Shown here in pieces: positions 45,190 to 52,207 of a stretch of DNA of 64,000 nucleotides. The DNA comes from Azonexus hydrophilus DSM 23864 (GTDB lineage: Bacteria; Pseudomonadota; Gammaproteobacteria; Burkholderiales; Rhodocyclaceae): NCBI RefSeq assembly GCF_000429605.1, contig NZ_KE386925.1, forward strand, positions 461,209-525,208, read 5' to 3'. The notes under the pieces are model-generated. The model made no database searches. It worked only from the letters and a program-made list of their open reading frames with translations, and was not told the origin of the DNA. The position numbers and the translations under genes are program-made. Each line of letters begins with the position of its first letter. Position 1 is the first letter of the stretch.

Positions 45190-45752
45190 TAGAAGCGCAC
45201 TCCAACCAGTGAGTTGTCGAACAACCCGAACAGTTCTGTTGTGTCTTCCGATGCATCAATGCCCTTCGCGGTGCGTAGCTTCTCCTGATAGATCGCTGAC
45301 GATGCATTAAGTGACGAGTTGCTTCTTGTGATCGCGTATGCAAGATCAAATCGGAGGCGTGCTGCCACCAAGTCACAGAAGGATGAATCCCAAGAACCGA
45401 TGTCTTGGTTATCGAATACGTACTTAACGAAGCACTTATCCGAGTTCGTGATGATCTTTTTATTCTCGATCCGATAATCCGAATCCCCGAATACTTGAAT
45501 CACACGCAAACAATCTGCTGGCAATGGATATGAATGCTTGTAATCGAATGCAGGCGGCGCTAGTTCTGCTGCTAGTTCGATACGCTTCAGTGCAAAGTTC
45601 CATGGATGTGCTCGGAGAACTGCACGACGAGCGTTGTCCCACATTGAGTCACACAGAACTGCTTCTGTTGATCCATCGGTAAGGCTGGTGATTGGGTTTG
45701 CTCCAAGACTTGTTAGAGCGATATTGCAAATTCCTACGACGCTATTAGCCAC
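45189..45752 (-). CDS. Tail tubular protein A (adaptor, T7 gp11-like)
   Basis: 187 residues (T7 gp11: 196). VVGICNIALTSLGANPITSLTDGSTEAVLCDSMWDNARRAVLRAHPWNFALKRIEL is the classic N-terminus, with the conserved HPWNFA. The GTG start at 45752 is supported by GGAGACGACT upstream. It joins portal to nozzle. Confidence 0.88.
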   Translation of the reverse strand: MANSVVGICNIALTSLGANPITSLTDGSTEAVLCDSMWDNARRAVLRAHPWNFALKRIELAAELAPPAFDYKHSYPLPADCLRVIQVFGDSDYRIENKKIITNSDKCFVKYVFDNQDIGSWDSSFCDLVAARLRFDLAYAITRSNSSLNASSAIYQEKLRTAKGIDASEDTTELFGLFDNSLVGVRF

Positions 45753-45783
45753 AGTCGTCTCCTTGTTTTTGTTGTTGTGGTCG

Positions 45784-45791
45784 TATTTATG
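45784..45791 (-). promoter_or_regulatory. CATAAATA octamer, tail tubular genes
   Basis: CATAAATA on the minus strand, 32 nt upstream of the GTG start and directly downstream of the capsid terminator, the layout expected of a promoter. Arms CGTCTCC (45791-45797) and GGAGACG (45756-45762) flank it; the second covers the ribosome site. Confidence 0.75.
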
Positions 45792-45800
45792 GAGACGGCA

Positions 45801-45831
45801 AAAAGAAAAAGGCGACCTTTTGAGTCGCCTT
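45801..45831 (-). terminator. Terminator after the capsid gene
   Basis: On the minus strand AAGGCGAC and GTCGCCTT pair with a short loop, followed by TTTCTTTTT. It ends the capsid transcript before the next octamer. Confidence 0.8.
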
Positions 45832-45853
45832 CTTTTGTTACTGCTGAGTGTTA

Positions 45854-46660
45854 TTACTCAACGCAAGTCATCTTCGTGATGCCCAGGTCGTCGATGATCT
45901 TCGCGCCAAGGGAAACGTAAGAGTTGGTCAGGTAAGCAACACGTTCTGGGATGTAATTGACTTCAGTCGTCACATCTTGGCCGACAGCCAGACCGATAGA
46001 ATCGCCATTGAAAGCGAAGCAAGTACGGTTAGCAGAAACCTTCGGCAGACGGTTCGACATGATCCACTTCATGCCAAGAGCAGAACCAACGCCAGCTTGC
46101 AGAATTGCTTGCACTTGAACGTAGTCGCTCGATGTCAATTGTTGGATAGCCAGAGCTTCAGAGATTTGCTTTGCACCGATAACCAGCACGCGCTTCTCTG
46201 GATCGACTTCGTTGGTGTTCAGGTAGGTCACACATTCCAGAATCTTGGCGAGTGTCAGGCCACCAGCGACGGTTGCAGTCGTGTTAGCAGCGTTAGCCAG
46301 TTCAGTGATGATGACATCATCGACCTTACGATTGATAGCACCGACAGCAGCCTTGGCGTACTCAGCACGCAGGTTGGCATTGGTCTTCAGTTCGTCGAGC
46401 TTGTCGATGTAGATACCAGCGTAGTAGTCAGCCAGTGTTGCGGTAACTTGAGTTGCTGTTGGGTCCAGAGCAGTGATAGCTGCGTCACGGGACTTGGTGT
46501 TAGCAACAACAGCAGCCATACGGTGGAAGTTGTAAGTAGAACCAACAACGTTCTTGTGAACACGGAGTGTGTCCATCAGACGAGTGTCGTTCTGTGCCCA
46601 TAGTTGCTTTACTTCATTTGAATATTGCGCAATAAATGCAGCATTGGTAGATGTAGCCAT
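45854..46660 (-). CDS. Major capsid protein
   Basis: 268 residues (MATSTNAAFIAQYSNEVKQLWAQNDTRLMDTLRVHKNVVGSTYNFHRM). The segments ADYYAGIYIDKLDELKTNANLRAEYAKAAVGAINRKVDDVIITELA and VGSALGMKWIMSNRLPKV match HK97-fold capsid proteins of the Phage_capsid_2 type. It lies between scaffold and tail tubular A, as in T7. It has its own promoter-like octamer and terminator, suggesting a separately made, abundant transcript with a leader of about 120 nt. Confidence 0.85.
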   Translation of the reverse strand: MATSTNAAFIAQYSNEVKQLWAQNDTRLMDTLRVHKNVVGSTYNFHRMAAVVANTKSRDAAITALDPTATQVTATLADYYAGIYIDKLDELKTNANLRAEYAKAAVGAINRKVDDVIITELANAANTTATVAGGLTLAKILECVTYLNTNEVDPEKRVLVIGAKQISEALAIQQLTSSDYVQVQAILQAGVGSALGMKWIMSNRLPKVSANRTCFAFNGDSIGLAVGQDVTTEVNYIPERVAYLTNSYVSLGAKIIDDLGITKMTCVE

Positions 46661-46783
46661 GTTGAGATTTCCTCGAATAAGTTAATTTTTTGTTGTTCTT
46701 TTCTGCTTATCCGAGCCGAACTCGGGGCGTTACTTACGTGGTTCCGGGGCCGTGGCTTGTCCGTACTAAACTTCAGATGCAAC

Positions 46784-46791
46784 TATTTATG
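46784..46791 (-). promoter_or_regulatory. CATAAATA octamer, capsid gene
   Basis: CATAAATA on the minus strand, directly downstream of the scaffold terminator and 124 nt before the capsid ATG. The leader contains a small stable hairpin (CCGAG/CTCGG at 46711-46725). Unlike most sites there is no inverted repeat covering the ribosome site. Confidence 0.7.
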
Positions 46792-46820
46792 GTTCTACGC
46801 AAAGTGGTCAGTTACAGACC

Positions 46821-46849
46821 AAATAAAAAGGGCCGCACTTGGCGGCCCT
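46821..46849 (-). terminator. Terminator after the scaffold gene
   Basis: On the minus strand AGGGCCGC CAAGT GCGGCCCT forms an 8-bp stem followed by TTTTATTT. Confidence 0.82.
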
Positions 46850-46868
46850 ATCTGTTTCTACATCACGC

Positions 46869-47561
46869 TTATTCGCTGTAATGTTGTTCGTACCATTTAC
46901 GAACCTGCTCCTGCTTCTTCAGATTTGTCGTGTAGTCTTTTGATCTAATGATTTCGTTGATCTGATCTTCCGTCATTGCTGTTGGTCGAGAAGCCTGTCT
47001 TGCTGTTGGCTTATCCTCGCCAAGCTCTGCACCCACACGAGCCAGAATCTTCAACACAGCAGGATTGTTCCCCACTTCGTTGATGTCCATATCGGATGGA
47101 GCAAATGCATCCCAAGCGGCACGTGCATAGTTGAGGTTACTATCGAAGTTCTTGCCCCACGATTCACGCAACGTCTTCTCTGCGACTTCTGGTGTAACTG
47201 TATTTGTTGATACAGCTTCTTCATACTTCTCCATCATCCAAGCATATTGTTCTGGAGAAACGCCCATCTTCTGTGCTTCTGATTTGAATGCCGTTGAAAC
47301 TTCTGGATCATATTGAAAACCATGCTTTGATTCGAATGCATAATCTTCAATAGCTTCAGATGCCAAGCTGCGAGAACCTAAACGCTTCTCTAGGTTTGAA
47401 TAGCTTTTTGCCAGACCTTGAAGATCAGGCTTGCCATCCTTCAGAAACTTTTTAGGAACCCAACTGTAATCATCTTCGGTGGCTTGAACTTCCGTTGCTT
47501 GATCTACTGATTCAACATTCTCGCTAACTACTTCTGTGTTGTTCTCAGCTACTTCACTCAT
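46869..47561 (-). CDS. Capsid assembly scaffold protein
   Basis: 230 residues, acidic at the N-terminus (MSEVAENNTEVVSENVESVDQATEVQATEDDYSWVPKKFLKDGKPDLQGLAKSYSNLEKRLGS). The segment W-V-P-x-K-F-L-x-D-G-K-P-D-x-x-x-L-A-K-S-Y-x-x-L-E-K is characteristic of podoviral scaffolds; the end is helical and basic (NLKKQEQVRKWYEQHYSE). It lies between portal and capsid. Its start overlaps the Bbp19-like gene by 8 bp. Confidence 0.85.
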   Translation of the reverse strand: MSEVAENNTEVVSENVESVDQATEVQATEDDYSWVPKKFLKDGKPDLQGLAKSYSNLEKRLGSRSLASEAIEDYAFESKHGFQYDPEVSTAFKSEAQKMGVSPEQYAWMMEKYEEAVSTNTVTPEVAEKTLRESWGKNFDSNLNYARAAWDAFAPSDMDINEVGNNPAVLKILARVGAELGEDKPTARQASRPTAMTEDQINEIIRSKDYTTNLKKQEQVRKWYEQHYSE

Positions 47562-47781
47562 TTTCTGTCTCCTCTGTCGTGTTTAATTGTGCTGTTGCCA
47601 AACTATTTATAATGTATGCAATAACATCTCTCTGACCAATCTTGTAAGTTGTATCGTATGCATCACCTCTTGTGTAAATCGGTGAATCATAGAAACGACT
47701 ACTCAGATGTTCGAGAACCTTTTGACCGGCGGGATTGTTTTGAAACACTTCCCACATCAGTTTCTTTATGTCGATCACCAT
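47554..47781 (-). CDS. Bbp19-like small phage protein
   Basis: 75 residues (MVIDIKKLMWEVFQNNPAGQKVLEHLSSRFYDSPIYTRGDAYDTTYKIGQRDVIAYIINSL). The pattern P-x-G-x-x-V-L-x-x-L-x-x-R-F-Y ... T-x-x-x-x-G-Q-R-x-V-x-x-x-I is that of Bbp19-type proteins next to portal/scaffold genes. It overlaps the frame 47699-47983 by 83 bp, which is unusual. It has its own octamer upstream and a second octamer inside it. Confidence 0.7.
   Translation of the reverse strand: MVIDIKKLMWEVFQNNPAGQKVLEHLSSRFYDSPIYTRGDAYDTTYKIGQRDVIAYIINSLATAQLNTTEETENE
47604..47611 (-). promoter_or_regulatory. TATAAATA octamer, scaffold gene
   Basis: An exact TATAAATA (the T4 late consensus) on the minus strand, 43 nt before the scaffold ATG and inside the Bbp19-like gene. 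No flanking inverted repeat was found. Confidence 0.6.
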
Positions 47782-47983
47782 TTGTCTGCTCCTCTTGTTC
47801 TTCTGTATTTATGAGCATGTCGGCAATAATTTGAAAATCTTGGAATAGTTCTTCGTCGGCCAGCATCTCAGGGGTTATGAACTCTTGCGGCCAATAACGG
47901 AGATTGCCTTGAGAGAGATAAACCCTCTCAAGGTGCCCGTTGATAGCCTTGTTGATCTTCTTGGCTATACGTTGCTTATCCAC
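47699..47983 (-). CDS. Small phage protein of unknown function
   Basis: 94 residues from GTG 47983 (MDKQRIAKKINKAINGHLERVYLSQGNLRYWPQEFITPEMLADEELFQDFQIIADMLINTEEQEEQ). Its start overlaps the portal stop. The first ~65 residues look protein-like. The last ~28 (NGDRHKETDVGSVSKQSRRSKGSRTSE) are low-complexity and overlap the Bbp19-like gene in another frame, so a frameshift or an unusually long overlap should be considered. Confidence 0.5.
   Translation of the reverse strand: MDKQRIAKKINKAINGHLERVYLSQGNLRYWPQEFITPEMLADEELFQDFQIIADMLINTEEQEEQTNGDRHKETDVGSVSKQSRRSKGSRTSE
47806..47813 (-). promoter_or_regulatory. CATAAATA octamer, Bbp19-like gene
   Basis: CATAAATA on the minus strand, 25 nt before ATG 47781. 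TGCTC (47813-47817) and GAGCA (47787-47791) flank it; GAGGAG is the ribosome site and is partly covered. Confidence 0.6.
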
Positions 47984-49646
47984 TTACGGCCCCCATCATT
48001 GCCATCAAAGCGTCTTGCCCTACATCGCCTGACTGCCCAACGTTCTTCATTGCGCTAGCGAGTTGTGGGATTTGTGCCTGTGCATTGCGTTGGTCTTGAG
48101 CTTGTGCGCGGGCCTGACGAATCATTTGCACTGCGCGTTCATCCTTCAGACATTCAATCGGCACACCAAGGAGGTCTGCACGCTTCTTCAGGGATGCTTC
48201 GAGGTCGTATAGATCGACAATCTCAGGATCAAGCTGCTTCATTGCAGTGAGGGACATTTCGAGCTGATCCATCGCCTGAACCATTTCCATCTTCTGAGCC
48301 TTCGCAATCGGGCTGTGGTAGGTCGGAATGAACACCAAGCCGGCCATAGACTCAGGAGGTTGCCCCAAGATGCCTGCACGCATAGCCAAACCAAAGCAAC
48401 GATTCAGCAATGGCTCCAAGAATTCGGACTGGAGACGTGCAAGGGCCGGTGAAAGAATCTGGCGAATGATCTGCGTGCGGGTTGTTACTTCCGTTGCAGT
48501 CATGTTTCCTCGCTCTGTTGGGGCGAGTTGGTCCGACATCATCACGCGCTTGATCTGCGATTGCAGGCGGGTAATCTCGGCTTGTGCAATGTTGAAGTTG
48601 CCACCGGACGCCAATGGTTTGATGTTGTCCGGCTCCGCTACCATGATCACTCGGCGTGGGCCAATGCGAACGGTATTCGGATTGAAGACACCATCATCCT
48701 TTGCAACGAAGGTGCCTGCGATTGCCATCTCCCCGTTTGTCAGGATCATCTCGACAACACGGTTCAGGGTCTTCACATCCGGCAAGGCTTCGTTCAGTGG
48801 GCCAAGTGCATAGTCAGTTCCAGGAATGCCGAACCAACGAGGAACGACAACCGGCATTTCTTGGAAGCCACTCTCCTCGACAATCTCCCCAGTCTTCGCA
48901 CAAACATAGACAGACTCCCAAGGCATGTTCTGTTTCAGCTTGCCTCGTGACTGCTTGCCATTGTTCAAGCGTGGGCGGATCGTGTGAATGAATGCATGCT
49001 TCTTCGAGCACCATGGGTCTTGTCGGAATGCCTCGATCACTTCTTCAGGAACATTCGCCTCACCAAACTTCTCGATTGCCTCACGTGTCGTCATGACAAC
49101 CTTGCGGTAGATCGTGTCGATGCGGTTATGTCCCAATAGGTCCTGACAATAAAGCGAATGCAGCGGCCAATGCTCGAACTTGAATCCATCCTCATCGAAA
49201 TCAACGAAGATGCCGCACATGCCACCAATCGTTAAATCAATGAACAGTTCAAATGCTTCGCTGTTGTAATTCGATCCATGAATCGTCGAGAACAATGTTT
49301 CAGCAGCAAACTGTAGCCACTGCTTTGCATCACGAGGAATCATGTTGTCTGGAACATTCGGGATGTCCAAGCTGAACCACTGGCTATGGCTTGGTGTGAG
49401 GCCCGACAACAAAGACGATGCCAACAGACGAACCGAATCCGTAGCCGTTGAATCGTATATCTTTGACTGCTTCTTTTTCGCCGTTAAAGCAACTGAACTT
49501 GGATCACCATTCTTGTTTGAAAAGGATTCACCACGAACCGGGTAGCTGTATTCAAATGCTTCGGTCCAGTATTGTTCAAGAAGCAGACGGTCATTCACTA
49601 AACGCTCGAATGTTTTTTGTATTTGTTTTCCGTCTGCATGAGCCAT
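47976..49646 (-). CDS. Portal (head-to-tail connector) protein
   Basis: 556 residues (T7 gp8: 536). Features of the podoviral connector family: LEQYWTEAFEYSYPVRGESF, DSTATDSVRLLASSLLSGLTPSHSQWFSLDI, SEAFELFIDLTIGGMCGIFVDFDEDGFKFEHWPL, PRWFGIPGTDYALGPLNEALPDVKTLNRVVEMIL, GNMTATEVTTRTQIIRQILSPALARLQSEFLEPLLNRCFG. It forms the dodecameric portal. It follows the three small LLGG genes, 4 bp after the last of them. Confidence 0.9.
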   Translation of the reverse strand: MAHADGKQIQKTFERLVNDRLLLEQYWTEAFEYSYPVRGESFSNKNGDPSSVALTAKKKQSKIYDSTATDSVRLLASSLLSGLTPSHSQWFSLDIPNVPDNMIPRDAKQWLQFAAETLFSTIHGSNYNSEAFELFIDLTIGGMCGIFVDFDEDGFKFEHWPLHSLYCQDLLGHNRIDTIYRKVVMTTREAIEKFGEANVPEEVIEAFRQDPWCSKKHAFIHTIRPRLNNGKQSRGKLKQNMPWESVYVCAKTGEIVEESGFQEMPVVVPRWFGIPGTDYALGPLNEALPDVKTLNRVVEMILTNGEMAIAGTFVAKDDGVFNPNTVRIGPRRVIMVAEPDNIKPLASGGNFNIAQAEITRLQSQIKRVMMSDQLAPTERGNMTATEVTTRTQIIRQILSPALARLQSEFLEPLLNRCFGLAMRAGILGQPPESMAGLVFIPTYHSPIAKAQKMEMVQAMDQLEMSLTAMKQLDPEIVDLYDLEASLKKRADLLGVPIECLKDERAVQMIRQARAQAQDQRNAQAQIPQLASAMKNVGQSGDVGQDALMAMMGAVSG

Positions 49647-49650
49647 TTGA

Positions 49651-49926
49651 TTAGCCCCCCAGCAAAGTAGACTTGCCTGAAGATGCAGTCACTTTCTTCT
49701 TCTCCTCGTCGTCAATGGAGCCAAGGAGTGTTTGTTGTTGTAGAAGTGCTGCCGCTTCTGCCTCTGCTGCCGACTTCTTTCCTGCGATCAGTTCTTCGTT
49801 TTTCTTTCGTTGCAACTCTGCCTGCTCTGCTTCGAATGCTGCCTTTGCTCGATCCGCTGCTGCCTTTTCACGAGCTTGAATTTCTGCCTCTGATGGGCCT
49901 CTTGATTTACCGCCACCGCCACACAT
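49651..49926 (-). CDS. Small MCGGG...LLGG protein 1
   Basis: 91 residues (MCGGGGKSRGPSEAEIQAREKAAADRAKAAFEAEQAELQRKKNEELIAGKKSAAEAEAAALLQQQTLLG) ending KSTLLGG. An Ala/Glu/Lys-rich coiled coil between a Cys-Gly-rich start and a Leu-Leu-Gly-Gly end. It is one of three tandem relatives upstream of the portal gene (2-bp gaps). Such small proteins occur beside podoviral portals; an internal head or portal-associated role is possible but unproven. Confidence 0.65.
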   Translation of the reverse strand: MCGGGGKSRGPSEAEIQAREKAAADRAKAAFEAEQAELQRKKNEELIAGKKSAAEAEAAALLQQQTLLGSIDDEEKKKVTASSGKSTLLGG

Positions 49927-49928
49927 AG

Positions 49929-50345
49929 TTAGCCTCCCAATAAAGTAGCTTTTGTTGTTTTTGTTTCTGTGAGTTTTGTTTTTTGATCTTCGGAAGCTGA
50001 AGCAAGTAAAGACTTCGCACGGGCCTCTTCATATGCACCATTCGAGGAAACGCCATCCTTAAATGCCGCATCGAGGTCCGCAGATGCCTTTGCCGCTTTT
50101 GCTTTTTGTTGTTCTGCTTCTGAGATTGCTGCTGCTTCACTTGCCGCAGCCTTTGCTTCTTCTTTTTGTTTTCGTTCTTTTAGAAGACGGTCGTCGCCAT
50201 GTTCCATTCCTGGGGCGACGTAGTTTTCAAGATCAGCCTCGAACTTGACACGCTTCGCAGTGAGGCTATTTTCTGGAACCAAGCCAAAGCCCATCTGTGC
50301 GTTATGTCGGAAGTTCTGGAATTGACCGAATGCACCGCTGCACAT
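49929..50345 (-). CDS. Small MCSG...LLGG protein 2
   Basis: 138 residues. Start MCSGAFGQFQNFRHNAQMGF, then an Ala/Lys/Glu coiled coil (LLKERKQKEEAKAAASEAAAISEAEQQKAKAAKASADLDAAF), end TKATLLGG. It is the longest of the three tandem relatives, with an N-terminal insertion (NSLTAKRVKFEADLENYVAPGMEHGDD). Function unknown. Confidence 0.62.
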   Translation of the reverse strand: MCSGAFGQFQNFRHNAQMGFGLVPENSLTAKRVKFEADLENYVAPGMEHGDDRLLKERKQKEEAKAAASEAAAISEAEQQKAKAAKASADLDAAFKDGVSSNGAYEEARAKSLLASASEDQKTKLTETKTTKATLLGG

Positions 50346-50347
50346 GA

Positions 50348-50608
50348 TTAACCACCCAGCAGCGTATTTTTCTTAGCGCCCTTCTTCTCTTCCTCTTCAT
50401 CAGTTCCAGCAGCCAACAAAGAACGCTGACGCGCTTCCTGAACTGATTGGGCTGTTGCTTCTGACTGTTTATCAGAAAGCATCTTTGCATTTGCTTCAGC
50501 TTCTTTTGCTGCTGTCTCTGCTTGTACTCGTGCCGCTTCTTCTGCTGCCCGTTCGCGTGCCTTTGCTTCTTGCTCGCCGTAATTGATCGACTGACCACCA
50601 CCGCACAT
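50348..50608 (-). CDS. Small MCGGG...LLGG protein 3
   Basis: 86 residues (MCGGGQSINYGEQEAKARERAAEEAARVQAETAAKEAEANAKMLSDKQSEATAQSVQEARQRSLLAAGTDEEEEKKGAKK) ending NTLLGG. It is the first of the tandem trio and the first gene after an octamer; the hairpin of that leader includes its start codon. Function unknown. Confidence 0.62.
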   Translation of the reverse strand: MCGGGQSINYGEQEAKARERAAEEAARVQAETAAKEAEANAKMLSDKQSEATAQSVQEARQRSLLAAGTDEEEEKKGAKKNTLLGG

Positions 50609-50635
50609 ATCGTTCTCCTTGATTTGGTTGTGCGG

Positions 50636-50643
50636 TATTTATG
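50636..50643 (-). promoter_or_regulatory. CATAAATA octamer, LLGG/portal operon
   Basis: CATAAATA follows the stop of gene 50644-50991 directly (TGACATAAATA), 28 nt before ATG 50608. ACCGCACA (50629-50636, overlapping the octamer end) pairs with TGTGCGGT (50600-50607), which includes the start codon; AAGGAG lies in the loop. Confidence 0.72.
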
Positions 50644-50991
50644 TCAGTCGTCCTCTTCTAGTTGGCTTTCCTCATGCATCCCCAAAAGACGAATATCAAA
50701 ATCTCTTGCATTGTTTTCTTCGATCAACTTCCGAACAGTCTTGAACCGTGCCTTGAGAGTTACGTGCTTACTCTTATACGGTCCAATCTGTATCGGATCG
50801 CCATGAAGAGGAATAACCCAAGCCACGTAAACGGTTTCATACTTTGGTGGCGGCGTTCTTTCATCTGGCACCTCTTCACCAATGCGGCCTAATCTTTTTC
50901 CTCCGCGCGCTCTCTTCTGTTCAAAGTATCGGTAAGAACAATCACGACGGCGCTGCTTCTTTTCTTCTTCTGTCAATCTTGGTTTTGGCAT
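50644..50991 (-). CDS. Phage protein of unknown function, first gene of the left arm
   Basis: 115 residues (MPKPRLTEEEKKQRRRDCSYRYFEQKRARGGKRLGRIGEEVPDERTPPPKYETVYVAWVIPLHGDPIQIGPYKSKHVTLKARFKTVRKLIEENNARDFDIRLLG). Highly basic N-terminus, then a beta/alpha part, then an acidic tail (EESQLEEDD). The basic start could contact nucleic acid. It heads the leftward operon and is a possible regulator, but no domain is recognised. Confidence 0.55.
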   Translation of the reverse strand: MPKPRLTEEEKKQRRRDCSYRYFEQKRARGGKRLGRIGEEVPDERTPPPKYETVYVAWVIPLHGDPIQIGPYKSKHVTLKARFKTVRKLIEENNARDFDIRLLGMHEESQLEEDD

Positions 50992-51017
50992 TGTTTGTCT
51001 CCACGTTTGTCATTGTT

Positions 51018-51025
51018 TATTTATT
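51018..51025 (-). promoter_or_regulatory. AATAAATA octamer, head of the leftward arm
   Basis: AATAAATA on the minus strand, 26 nt before ATG 50991. TCTCCAC (51026-51032) directly before it pairs with GTGGAGA (50998-51004), which is the ribosome site. Confidence 0.65.
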
Positions 51026-51149
51026 GTGGAGAACCTTTGCCGGCCGGAACTTCAAGAGGCGATCCTAAAATTGGCGGCAGATTTTTTTCACGTAATAGAG
51101 TATTGCTAGTCCTAAAAATTCGGACATACCACAAAAAACGCCCTTCGGA

Positions 51150-51167
51150 TTTTCGAATATTCGAAAA
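51150..51167. promoter_or_regulatory. Perfect 18-bp palindrome, probable operator
   Basis: TTTTCGAATATTCGAAAA equals its own reverse complement and lies centrally between the divergent arms. A dimeric repressor site is the simplest reading; no repressor gene was recognised. It could also be a cruciform or origin element. Confidence 0.5.
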
Positions 51168-51266
51168 CTGTTCTCAAAACCAACCACATCAAAAAAGTTG
51201 AACCCCTCAACCATCTTGATCAATCCGACAACAGTATTCGTATCACTCAACATAGCTATCACTCTC

Positions 51267-51286
51267 AACCCCACTATTGACGCGGG
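51267..51286. repeat. Repeat copy A
   Basis: AACCCCACTATTGACGCGGG differs by one base from the copy at 55119-55138; a diverged form (ACTATTAGTGCGG) is near 57943. The copy here is inside a hairpin formed by ATAGCTAT arms. Confidence 0.55.
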
Positions 51287-51330
51287 AATAGCTATCCGGA
51301 GTAACTTACTATTAATAAGATAGACTACTA

Positions 51331-51338
51331 GATAAATA
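51331..51338 (+). promoter_or_regulatory. Rightward GATAAATA
   Basis: GATAAATA on the plus strand, flanked by ACTA/TAGT. It lies 250 nt before the first rightward gene, so a promoter role is less certain than for the leftward sites. Confidence 0.35.
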
Positions 51339-51588
51339 TATAGTGGGCCAAAAGTTCCATGAAAACATACCCAAGTTGATGGTTATATGGATACAAAGAA
51401 GTGACCAAAATGGTCAATGTAATGAGAGCCACTGCTAACAAACCATACAGAATCGACCTCCCCTAATATAAAGAAGTAAAGATTCAGAACGACTATCGAA
51501 CTCCATATCAACGATTCAAACATTTTCGTTGTCTAGTTTTTTTCATGATTGATAGTGTGGTCATGGAACAAACAAACGGAGTTCAAAA

Positions 51589-51750
51589 ATGAAATACGAA
51601 ATCACTTATACGGTTCAAGGTTTGATGAAAGTCTTTAAAGATGTTGTCGAAGCTACCAACATCAATGAAGCTGAATCTGAACTGAAGAAGTTGGTTAGTT
51701 CCATCATTGGTAACAAGTCCATTCAGATCGTTCTGATCAAGTCGTTGTAA
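51589..51750 (+). CDS. Small phage protein (53 residues)
   Basis: The frame MKYEITYTVQGLMKVFKDVVEATNINEAESELKKLVSSIIGNKSIQIVLIKSL begins after GGAGTTCAAAA and ends 25 bp before the next gene. It has the strand-helix-strand feel of a compact alpha/beta domain. First gene of the right arm. Function unknown. Confidence 0.55.
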   Translation: MKYEITYTVQGLMKVFKDVVEATNINEAESELKKLVSSIIGNKSIQIVLIKSL

Positions 51751-51775
51751 TTACTTTTCAATTAGGAGAATCATC

Positions 51776-52207
51776 ATGGCTGCTCGTCAATCCAAGAAGG
51801 CTCAACAAGTTCAATCCGAAGAAGTGGTTGATCAAAACCAAACTGTTGAACAAGTTGAAGTTACTGAACCTGTCGTTGAAGTGGTCGAGTCTGGTTCTGA
51901 ATTAGTTCAGTCCGAAGAAACCACTCAGGCTGACATCGACAAAGAGAACAAGATTGTCGATCTCGAATCGGAGATCGTGAAGCTCACCGAACGGTTGTCC
52001 GATCTGAAGAAGGAACTCCGGAAGCTGACCAAGCCGACGAAGAATGATGGACCTACCAAGATGGAATTAGCTGTCCAGTACTGGAAGGAGAATCAAGGCA
52101 AGGCTCGTAAGGAGTACGTTGAAGCATTTCAGAAGGAGCTTGGTTTGACTCTGGCTGGTGCTCGTACTTACATCCAGATCATCATGACCAAGAACAAGGT
52201 CGCTTGA
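51776..52207 (+). CDS. Coiled-coil protein with a possible DNA-binding C-terminus
   Basis: 143 residues. Acidic disordered start (EEVVDQNQTVEQVEVTEPVVEVVESG), a coiled coil (about 65-90, IVDLESEIVKLTERLSDLKKELRKL), then MELAVQYWKENQGKARKEYVEAFQKELGLTLAGARTYIQIIMTKNKVA. The last part looks like a helix-turn-helix-type domain found in phage proteins (GKARKE...F..ELGLT.AGARTY). Good ribosome site (TTAGGAGAATCATC). A transcription-factor role is an inference and makes it a candidate regulator of the octamer promoters. Confidence 0.6.
   Translation: MAARQSKKAQQVQSEEVVDQNQTVEQVEVTEPVVEVVESGSELVQSEETTQADIDKENKIVDLESEIVKLTERLSDLKKELRKLTKPTKNDGPTKMELAVQYWKENQGKARKEYVEAFQKELGLTLAGARTYIQIIMTKNKVA

Larger units (their letters stand above)
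51026..51588. other. Divergent noncoding control region
   Basis: About 560 bp without a convincing gene separates the leftward virion arm from the rightward arm. It holds an 18-bp palindrome (51150-51167), a large hairpin with ATAGCTAT arms (51252-51259 and 51288-51295) around a repeat that recurs at 55119, a rightward GATAAATA (51331-51338), and an AT-rich stretch to the first rightward gene. It is the best candidate for operators or an origin. Confidence 0.6.

Noticed and set aside
47976..50608. Classical temperate lambda-like prophage
   Set aside because: No CI/Cro, N/Q, replication or long-tail genes; the morphogenesis order (portal, scaffold, capsid, gp11-16) is that of T7-type podoviruses.
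26394..51025. Reading the octamers as ordinary sigma70 -10 boxes
   Set aside because: No consistent -35 element lies 16-18 bp upstream; two sites follow a stop codon directly, where TTGACATAAATA puts a TTGACA immediately before the octamer with no spacer.
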